A DNA stretch of 46,566 nt from positions 1 through 46,566 of the forward strand of contig CATWSG010000015.1 of NCBI GenBank assembly GCA_958353395.1, written 5' to 3'. Under the pieces are notes generated by a model. That model saw only the letters and a list, made by a program, of their open reading frames with translations. It ran no database searches and was not told where the DNA came from. Below, piece by piece: positions 40,523-46,566 of the stretch. Position numbers and translations under genes: made by a program. The stretch's first letter is position 1. Every line of letters starts with the position of its first letter. The stretch is from an uncultured Collinsella sp. (lineage in GTDB: Bacteria; Actinomycetota; Coriobacteriia; Coriobacteriales; Coriobacteriaceae).

Positions 40523-41323
40523 CTAAACAAGTTGAAGATTGATGACGATGACGCAGATGAGCAGCAACGCCGTCACCACCGCCGCCAACGCATCGCCGCG
40601 GCCAAATGCAAGCGCATGCAGGCGCGTGCGGCCCTGCTCGCCGTGATAGCAGCGTGCATCCATGGCGGCAGACAGCGTCTCGGCATGGCGGAACACGCCC
40701 GTGAACAGCGGAATCGCCACACTGCCGAGCATACGCACGCCGCCGAGCGGGCCTCCCGTCACGCGTGCACCGCGGCTTGCCTGCGCGTCCGCCGTCTGCT
40801 TCATCTCGGTAGCGAACTGCGGCATAAAGCGCAACGCGATACCCATGATCATGCCGAGCTCGTGCGCAGGAAGTCCCACACGCGCAAACGGCGCGAGCAG
40901 GCGCTCCAAGCCCGCGGTGAGGTCGAGCGTCGGCGTGGTGAGCGTGATAGCGCTCATACCGGCCATCATCAAGGTCAGGCGGCACGCCATAAAGGCGGCG
41001 GAATGCAGCGAGCCCTCGCTTATCTGCAAAAAGCCGAGCTGCCACAGAATGCGCCCGCTCTGGTCGGTAAACAAGTTGAGCACCGCGACCACGACGACGA
41101 TTGCCAGCAGCGGCGCCATCGACGACAGAACGCGACGAACCGGCACCCGAGACACGGCATAGATCAGCACGACAAACATTGCGACAGGGGCCAGTCCGCG
41201 GAAGCTGCTGACTGTGAGCGACGTGATCAGAAACACAAAGCCCAAGAGCAACTTAGTTCGCGGGTCCAGGCGGTGGATCGCGCTATCGCTCGGATAGTAG
41301 CTGCCAAACGAAAACGCCTCCAT
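40523..41323 (-). CDS. ecfT: ECF transporter transmembrane subunit EcfT
   Basis: A 266-residue membrane protein with ~5-6 helices. It begins FSFGSYYPSDSAIHRLDPRTK, typical of EcfT, and carries two coupling motifs near the C-terminal half: ADAQASRGA and AMDARCYHG, the Ala-x-Arg sequences that contact the ATPases. Its start overlaps the end of ecfA (TAATG). With the fused ATPase and RibU it forms a complete energy-coupling-factor transporter; the energising module may also serve other S components. Confidence 0.94.
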   Translation of the reverse strand: MEAFSFGSYYPSDSAIHRLDPRTKLLLGFVFLITSLTVSSFRGLAPVAMFVVLIYAVSRVPVRRVLSSMAPLLAIVVVVAVLNLFTDQSGRILWQLGFLQISEGSLHSAAFMACRLTLMMAGMSAITLTTPTLDLTAGLERLLAPFARVGLPAHELGMIMGIALRFMPQFATEMKQTADAQASRGARVTGGPLGGVRMLGSVAIPLFTGVFRHAETLSAAMDARCYHGEQGRTRLHALAFGRGDALAAVVTALLLICVIVINLQLV

Positions 41324-43227
41324 TAGCAGCCCTCCTCTCGCGCGACCGTCTTGGATTTAGCAATGTCCGCGACGTTAGAAGGACCGCCCGAGCGACCGAT
41401 TAGCAGGTCCACCAACTCGTCTGCCAGCGACTCAACCGTATAGAGGCCGTCAAAGCGCAGCGGCACGCCCGCCTCCGTAAGCGCCAGCGCCATACGCTGG
41501 GCGGCGGGAACGCCCAAGCCGATCGATTTAAGCTCATCCGCATGCGCAAACACCTGAGCGGGCGTGCCCTCGGCAAACACCGCACCTTTGTTCATTACGA
41601 CGATGCGGTCACAGCAATTGGCCAGGTCATCCATACTATGCGAAACCATGACAACGGTCAGGCCATCGCGGTGCAGTCGATCGATAAGCTCAAGGAAATC
41701 CCTGCGCGCAGCCGGATCGAGCCCCGCCATGGGTTCATCGAGCACCAGGACTTCGGGCTCCATGGCGAGCACGCCGGCGAATGCCACACGCCGTTGCTGA
41801 CCGCCCGAAAGCTCAAAGGGACTCTTGTCGCCGACCGTGGAAAGGTCGAGGCCCACGCGTGAGAGCGATGACTCGACACGACGGTCGACTTCATCTTGCG
41901 GCAAGCCAAGGTTATGCGGACCAAACGCCACGTCCTGCGCCACGGTTTCGGCAAACAGCTGGCGCTCAGGATATTGAAACACCACGCCGACCTTGGCCTT
42001 AACCGCGGCGGCGTCTTTCTTGTTTGACAGATCGAGCCCCAGCGCGCGAACGGATCCCTCCTGGGGGCGAATCAAACCGTTGAGATGCTGGACCAGCGTC
42101 GACTTACCCGAACCGGTATGACCTGCCAAGCCCAGGAACTCGCCGCGACGCACCGTCAGCGATACATCGCGCAGCGCCCACGGGCTGCTTGGGTCGTTTC
42201 CCCAGAGAGCCTGTTTGTTCGATTTGTCCGCAGTGGCCGAGCGCTTATGCCAGCGGCGGCGCTCGCGCGGACTGAGCGAATAACTGTACGAAACATGGGA
42301 TAGTTCGATAACGGGCTCTGGTACGTTATCTTCGTTGCCTGCCGAAACCGTACCGCCAACGATTTCCGATTGGGGTGCGGAAGACTGCCCCACAGTGCCT
42401 GCCCCACTTCGCTCGGCATAAGTCTCCACAACCTCGGCAACCATACCCGCCTCGCGCACCTGCGCATGAACAGGCACGCCCTTCGCACGAAGCGCCGTGC
42501 CCAAACGGCACGACTCTGGCATGTCAAGGTTGAGCTGAGCGAGTTCATTCGCCCGCGTCAGAATCTCCTCGGGCGTGCCCAGCATGGCAACTCGTCCCGT
42601 CTGAAACACGGCGACACGATCGGCCTCGGCAGCCTCTTCCATAAAGTGCGTAATCATCACGATAGTCATGCCGCGATCGTGGAGTGCGCGGCACGCTTTC
42701 ATAAGACCCTTGCGTCCGCGCGGATCGAGCATCGAGGAGGCCTCGTCCAAGATAAGCACGCGCGGCTCCATGGCAAGTACGCCGGCGAGCGCCACGCGCT
42801 GCTTTTGCCCGCCCGAGAGCGCATGGGTCTCGTGGCGCTCAAAGCCCACCAGGCCCACGCCCTTCAGCGCCTCGCGTACGCGCTGCGCAATTTGCGCCGA
42901 TGGCACGCCAAGGTTTTCGGGACCGAACGCAACGTCATCTTCGACAAGCGTTGCCACCAGCTGATCATCGGGATTCTGGAACACCATGCCAGCAGTCGAG
43001 CGGATGTCGTAGACCAGCTCGGGATCGGACGCGTCCATGCCGTTGACGCACACCGTTCCCGCATCGGGCTGCAGCAGCGCATTCAGATGCTTGGCAAACG
43101 TCGACTTGCCCGACCCATTGCCACCGAGGATGCAGAAAAACTCCCCGTCCTCGATGTTCAGATCGACACCGTCGAGTGCCGACACGGCACCGTCATAGCT
43201 AAAGGAAACGCCCCGACACTCAATCAT
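41323..43227 (-). CDS. ecfA: fused double ATPase EcfA1-EcfA2 of an ECF transporter
   Basis: A 634-residue protein with two complete ABC ATPase domains. Domain 1 (~1-240) has Walker A LGGNGSGKST, signature LSGGQKQRVALAGV and Walker B VLILDEASSMLDP, and DEASSMLD is EcfA1-like. A ~90-residue linker follows. Domain 2 (~310-580) has AGHTGSGKSTLV, LSGGQQRRVAFAGV and VLVLDEPMAGLDP, EcfA2-like. In most bacteria the two subunits are separate genes; here they are one polypeptide. It overlaps ribU by 4 bp (ATGA) and ecfT by 1 bp, so the three are translationally coupled. Confidence 0.95.
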   Translation of the reverse strand: MIECRGVSFSYDGAVSALDGVDLNIEDGEFFCILGGNGSGKSTFAKHLNALLQPDAGTVCVNGMDASDPELVYDIRSTAGMVFQNPDDQLVATLVEDDVAFGPENLGVPSAQIAQRVREALKGVGLVGFERHETHALSGGQKQRVALAGVLAMEPRVLILDEASSMLDPRGRKGLMKACRALHDRGMTIVMITHFMEEAAEADRVAVFQTGRVAMLGTPEEILTRANELAQLNLDMPESCRLGTALRAKGVPVHAQVREAGMVAEVVETYAERSGAGTVGQSSAPQSEIVGGTVSAGNEDNVPEPVIELSHVSYSYSLSPRERRRWHKRSATADKSNKQALWGNDPSSPWALRDVSLTVRRGEFLGLAGHTGSGKSTLVQHLNGLIRPQEGSVRALGLDLSNKKDAAAVKAKVGVVFQYPERQLFAETVAQDVAFGPHNLGLPQDEVDRRVESSLSRVGLDLSTVGDKSPFELSGGQQRRVAFAGVLAMEPEVLVLDEPMAGLDPAARRDFLELIDRLHRDGLTVVMVSHSMDDLANCCDRIVVMNKGAVFAEGTPAQVFAHADELKSIGLGVPAAQRMALALTEAGVPLRFDGLYTVESLADELVDLLIGRSGGPSNVADIAKSKTVAREEGC

Positions 43228-43814
43228 GCGCGGCCTTTGACCTGGTCCTTTTTAGGCGTGATGAGGTTGGAGACTGCTTTATACACCACCAGCGTCAACA
43301 CCGAGTTAAGCACGGTCTTGATAAGGTTGAACGGCAGCACGGCAGGAATCATGAGCGGGGCGATCACATCGACCGAGCCATACCAGAACCATACGCCAAT
43401 GGTAAGGTTTGCGACCATAGACAACGCCGTAGCGGCAATAACGCCGAGCACCAGGCCAATCACGGCACCCTTATAGGTATGCATCTTCTGATAGACGATA
43501 GCCGCAGGCAGAATGTAGCCCAGCGTGGCAACCAGGTTCATAAGCGCGCCGACCCAGTCACCCGTGGTGAGCGCATGGATAACGATAGCCATAGCGGCAA
43601 CAGCAGTGCCGGCGCCAGGACCATACGCAAACCCGCACACCATCGCCGGTACCAGCGACGGGTCATACGTCAAAAACGGCGCCGAAGGAAGGATAGGCAG
43701 CTGCACGTACATAAACAGGGCGCCCAAGGCGCACATCAACGCCATGGTAACGAGCTGTTTGGTGCTCCACCTATTCGTGTTCTCAAAATGGATATGCTGC
43801 GACTGTTCAGACAT
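43224..43814 (-). CDS. ribU: riboflavin ECF transporter S component RibU
   Basis: A 196-residue membrane protein with six hydrophobic segments; WSTKQLVTMALMCALGALFM is helix 1 and LPSAPFLTYDPSLVPAMVCG the substrate-side loop typical of RibU-type S components. The FMN riboswitch directly upstream supports riboflavin/FMN as substrate. The start at 43814 (MSEQSQHIHF) has AGGTGA 4 nt upstream; an earlier ATG at 43835 lies inside the riboswitch and is rejected. It is the first gene of ribU-ecfA-ecfT. Confidence 0.92.
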   Translation of the reverse strand: MSEQSQHIHFENTNRWSTKQLVTMALMCALGALFMYVQLPILPSAPFLTYDPSLVPAMVCGFAYGPGAGTAVAAMAIVIHALTTGDWVGALMNLVATLGYILPAAIVYQKMHTYKGAVIGLVLGVIAATALSMVANLTIGVWFWYGSVDVIAPLMIPAVLPFNLIKTVLNSVLTLVVYKAVSNLITPKKDQVKGRA

Positions 43815-43825
43815 AAGATCACCTG

Positions 43826-44008
43826 CCTCTTTCATCCGGACTCTAACCGTTGGTACTGGGATCTCACCAGTTCAGCCGGCATGCGAACCAACGCACACAC
43901 GGGTCGCGGACTCATCGGCTCGGCCGCAGGCGTCTCGCCTGCGCCACGGCACCCCTTTGGCACCGCCCGATTTACCGCCAGTGGGGAATTTCACCCCGCC
44001 CTGAAACA
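43826..44008 (-). promoter_or_regulatory. FMN riboswitch (RFN element)
   Basis: On the minus strand the RFN landmarks appear in order: TTTCAGGGCGGGGTGAAATT, CCCCACTGGCGGTAA, the variable GGCGCAGGCGAGACGCC stem, GATGAGTCCGCGA, CTGAACTGGTGAGATCCCAG, and TACCAACGGTTAGAGTCCGG ending GATGAAAGAGG. FMN binding should shut the operon down. The 3' end lies two bases from the ribU AGGTGA, which suggests translational control; there is no terminator between riboswitch and gene. Confidence 0.96.
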
Positions 44009-44212
44009 GCAATTGCAAGTGTAGCACCAGTAGGCTTTCGCGCAAGTATGCCATGGGTAATTTATGGCGGGGACCAGTTACCGCAACAACCACGTTCCCC
44101 ACCCGTCCCAAAGTAACGCGCCTTTCGCGGCAAAGCCGCGAAACAGCGACCGGGACACGTATCCCCATCAGCCACGATCTCCGCCCACGCCGACCTCAAG
44201 GCCGTAAACGCA
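44009..44212. other. intergenic region between the FMN riboswitch and groL
   Basis: No gene is supported in these 204 bases. They include a perfect 9-bp hairpin TTTCGCGGC (44123-44131) / GCCGCGAAA (44135-44143) flanked by CGTCCC and GGGACA, and the minus strand reads GTTACTTTGGGACGGG, reminiscent of the GGGACAGGTT-type palindromes. The ribU promoter should also lie here. Confidence 0.5.
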
Positions 44213-44357
44213 GGGAATCCGGGGGCGGGACGGGGACTTCTCTCCGGAATATTCCGCAGGACGCAAAGAGGCTCCGCAGCGCGAAGCGCGATGCGGAGCC
44301 TCTTTGCATGTCCGAGGACGTTCCGGAGAGAAGTCCCCGTCCCGCCCCCGGATTCCC
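44213..44357. repeat. 145-bp near-perfect hairpin (37-bp perfect outer arms)
   Basis: Outer arms 44213-44249 and 44321-44357 are perfect inverted repeats over 37 bp. Inside, GGAC (44259-44262) pairs with GTCC (44310-44313) and a 16-bp arm (44263-44278) with 44292-44307, closed by GCGC-GAA-GCGC at the tip. About 60 bp of pairing, GC-rich. It starts 26 bp beyond the groL stop (44384). There is no T tract and no coding frame. Confidence 0.85.
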
Positions 44358-44383
44358 GGTGGGAGTTCTAGACCTTGTCGGCC

Positions 44384-46021
44384 TTAGTACATACCGCCGC
44401 CCTGCTGACCAGCGGTAGCAGCAGCGATTGCGTCCTCAAGCTGAGTGTTCTTGGGCACATCGGAGACGGTGGCCTCGGTGATGAGGATCAGGCTGGCGAC
44501 AGAAGCAGCGTTCTGCAGGGTGACGCGGCTGACCTTGACGGGGTCGAGGACGCCCATCTCGATCATGTCGCCCCACTCGCCGTTGGCAGAGTTGAGACCC
44601 TGGCCGGCGGGCAGCTCGGCAACCTTGTCGACCACGACAGCGCCCTCAAAGCCAGCGTTCTTGGCGATGGTGGCGACCGGAGCGGTCAGAGCCTTCTTGA
44701 CGATGTCGACGCCGATCTTCTCCTCGGGGTCGTCGATCTCGACAGCGTCGAGCGCAGGAGCAGCGTCCATGAAGGCGACGCCGCCGCCAGCGACAATGCC
44801 CTCCTCGACAGCAGCGCGGGTAGCCTGCAGGGCGTCCTCGACGCGATGCTTGATCTCCTTGAGCTCGGACTCGGTAGCAGCGCCAACCTTGATGACGGCA
44901 ACGCCACCGGAGAGCTTGGCCAGGCGCTCCTGGAGCTTCTCACGGTCGAAGTCAGAGGTGGTGTTCTCCATCTCACCCTTGATCTGAGCGATACGAGCGT
45001 CGATGGCCTCCTTGGAGCCAGCGCCGCCGACGACAACGGTGTTGTCCTTGGAGATGGTGACGGACTTAGCGGTACCGAGCATATCGGCGGTGATGTCAGC
45101 GACCTTCACGCCCAGCTCGTCCAGGGCAGCCTGACCACCGGTGAGGACGGCGATGTCCTCGAGGATGCGCTTGCGACGGTCGCCGTAGCCCGGAGCCTTG
45201 ACGGCGCAAACGTTGAGGGCGCCACGGATCTTGTTGAGGACGAGGGTGGGCAGGGCCTCGCCGTCGATGTCCTCAGCGATGATGAGCAGGCCACGGCCAG
45301 CGCGCTGGACAGCCTCGAGAACGGGCATGATGTCCTGGACGCTGGAGATCTTCTGGTCGGTGATGAGGATGTACGGATCCTTCATCACGGCCTCCATGCG
45401 GTCGTTGTCCGTGACGAAGTAAGCGGAGACATAGCCCTTGTCGAACTGCATGCCCTCGACGGTGTCGATGGTGATGTCGAACGTCTGGGAATCCTCGACG
45501 GTGATGACGCCGTCCTTGCCCACGACCTCCATGGCCTCGGCGATCTTCTCGCCGACCTCGGGGTCACCGGCGGAGATGGTACCGACGGAAGCGATCTGTT
45601 CCTTGGTCTCGACCGGCTTGGCCTGCTTCTTCATCTCGGCGACGGCGGCGTTAACGGCCTTGTCGATGCCGCGACGAATGGCCAGCGGGTTGGCGCCAGC
45701 GGCGACGTTGCGCAGACCGTCGTTGACGATAGCCTGGGCGAGCAGGGTTGCGGTGGTGGTGCCGTCACCCACGGTGTCGTTGGTCTTGGTGGCGACCTCC
45801 TTCACCAGCTGAGCGCCCATGTTCTCGATGTTGTCCTCGAGCTCGATCTCCTTGGCGACAGAAACGCCGTCGTTGGTGATGGTCGGAGCACCGAACGTGC
45901 GCTGCAGCGCAACGTAGCGACCCTTGGGGCCCATGGTGACGGTAACGGCGTCGGCCAGAGTGTTGACGCCCTTGGCAAGCTTAGCGCGGGCATCGGTGTT
46001 GAACGTAATGTTCTTTGCCAT
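44384..46021 (-). CDS. groL: chaperonin GroEL (60 kDa)
   Basis: A 545-residue group I chaperonin. Visible family parts are VTMGPKGRYVALQR, the ATP-site NDTVGDGTTTATLLAQ with its catalytic Asp, KAPGYGDRRKRILEDIAVLT of the apical domain, and EEGIVAGGGVAF. The C terminus ends QQGGGMY; it lacks the long GGM repeats of many GroELs, as in other actinobacteria. GGAGG precedes the ATG. It lies 96 bp downstream of groS in the classic groS-groL order. Confidence 0.98.
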   Translation of the reverse strand: MAKNITFNTDARAKLAKGVNTLADAVTVTMGPKGRYVALQRTFGAPTITNDGVSVAKEIELEDNIENMGAQLVKEVATKTNDTVGDGTTTATLLAQAIVNDGLRNVAAGANPLAIRRGIDKAVNAAVAEMKKQAKPVETKEQIASVGTISAGDPEVGEKIAEAMEVVGKDGVITVEDSQTFDITIDTVEGMQFDKGYVSAYFVTDNDRMEAVMKDPYILITDQKISSVQDIMPVLEAVQRAGRGLLIIAEDIDGEALPTLVLNKIRGALNVCAVKAPGYGDRRKRILEDIAVLTGGQAALDELGVKVADITADMLGTAKSVTISKDNTVVVGGAGSKEAIDARIAQIKGEMENTTSDFDREKLQERLAKLSGGVAVIKVGAATESELKEIKHRVEDALQATRAAVEEGIVAGGGVAFMDAAPALDAVEIDDPEEKIGVDIVKKALTAPVATIAKNAGFEGAVVVDKVAELPAGQGLNSANGEWGDMIEMGVLDPVKVSRVTLQNAASVASLILITEATVSDVPKNTQLEDAIAAATAGQQGGGMY

Positions 46022-46117
46022 GGTAGGTAATCCTCCAAAAGAAATGTGACTCGCGTCGCCGCTTCCGAGTCCTATGCGGCGGACGCGTTCAAAGACGAAT
46101 CAGAGATTCTGACGAGA

Positions 46118-46411
46118 CTAGGCCTCGACGACAGCGTAGATGTCGTCGGCGCGCATCAGCAGATACTTCTCGCCGTCGACCTTGACCTCGTTGCCACCGA
46201 ACTTACCGTAGATGACAACGTCGCCGACCTTGACGTCCATGGGGATGCGCTCACCCTTGTCGTTGACCTTGCCGGCGCCCACGGCAACGATGGTGCCGCG
46301 CTGCGGCTTCTCCTGAGCGTTGCTGGCGATATACAGACCAGAAGCGGTCTTCTGCTCGGCCTCGTCGGGCTTGACCAGAACACGATCTGCAAGCGGCTTC
46401 AAAGACGACAT
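46118..46411 (-). CDS. groS: co-chaperonin GroES (10 kDa)
   Basis: A 97-residue GroES: SLKPLADRVLVKPDEAEQKT, the mobile loop region KTASGLYIASNAQEKPQRGT, then VGAGKVNDKGERIPMDVKVG and the closing KYLLMRADDIYAVVEA. It forms the lid heptamer of GroEL. GGAGGAG lies before the ATG. The mobile loop has SGLYI rather than the usual GGIVL-like tail; variation there is common. First gene of the operon in view. Confidence 0.97.
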   Translation of the reverse strand: MSSLKPLADRVLVKPDEAEQKTASGLYIASNAQEKPQRGTIVAVGAGKVNDKGERIPMDVKVGDVVIYGKFGGNEVKVDGEKYLLMRADDIYAVVEA

Positions 46412-46566
46412 GCTTGTCTCCTCCTTTTTGGGCCGCGCGGTTATACCACGCGAATTAACCCTTTTTGTTTGCGTACGCGTTGAATGGTACCCACGAATGG
46501 CGGGTTATACAACACGGAGTCAAAAAATCTTATTTTTTGGCACTTAGATTTTCTGAATGCCGGGGG
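46412..46566 (-). promoter_or_regulatory. groS upstream region with weak CIRCE-like site
   Basis: Read on the minus strand there are two TATAAC -10-like boxes (46439-46444 and 46504-46509). TTGGCACTT (46537-46545), 9 bases and GAATGCCGG (46555-46563) have the CIRCE layout, but arm identity to the consensus is only 7/9 and 5/9. HrcA control is thus only possible. Confidence 0.3.

Noticed and set aside
1..46566. CRISPR array or prophage
   Set aside because: No regularly spaced direct repeats, cas genes, integrases or phage structural genes were found.

Overview
The window is GC-rich, tightly packed and almost entirely one-stranded (minus), with gene content of an anaerobic Coriobacteriia actinobacterium. 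Collinsella is my best guess from gene content and order; this is inference, no marker was searched. Most genes are housekeeping. Accessory DNA is limited to a hipBA toxin-antitoxin pair (6.8-8.6 kb), a tRNA-Val-flanking scar and an AT-rich MITE-like element (33.8-34.3 kb), and a series of intergenic palindromes.

Layout: tRNA-Thr with a partial tRNA copy upstream (0.1-0.4 kb); a minus-strand operon disA-ispD-ispF-cysS-rlmB-yacP (c-di-AMP synthesis, isoprenoid precursors, tRNA charging, rRNA methylation, RNA decay; 0.4-6.0 kb); plus-strand mntP with a highly structured leader; hipB-hipA with three evenly spaced operators; a pepD-type dipeptidase; clpC; a TetR regulator translationally coupled to a 1479-residue two-headed acyl-CoA dehydratase activase (13.2-18.4 kb) with a perfect 21-bp palindrome at its promoter; a DUF2798-type membrane protein; a ThrE-type exporter; lysS with a MetRS-like tRNA-binding tail; greA; tatA; tRNA-Pro; veg-ispE; rdgB-dtd; rph; murI; a HAD phosphatase; a MurE-type ligase; plus-strand asnB preceded by a promoter/terminator unit with no convincing gene; tRNA-Val; the arginine operon argC-argJ-argB-argD under two ARG boxes; two tandem PNPOx-like proteins; a riboflavin ECF transporter operon (FMN riboswitch, ribU, fused ecfA1A2, ecfT); and groS-groL at the right edge.

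How it works together: several units have visible control elements. The FMN riboswitch ends two bases before the ribU Shine-Dalgarno. Two ArgR boxes 21 bp apart precede argC. HipB-type operators bracket the hip promoter. A TetR-type palindrome covers the activase promoter. The most unusual non-coding features are a near-perfect 145-bp hairpin after groL, the 206-bp MITE-like element flanked by a 5-bp direct repeat, two palindromes that share a GGGACAGGTT loop but have unrelated stems and both start at stop codons, and a GTTACGCGG hairpin present three times, two copies of which lie in a 94-bp tandem duplication.
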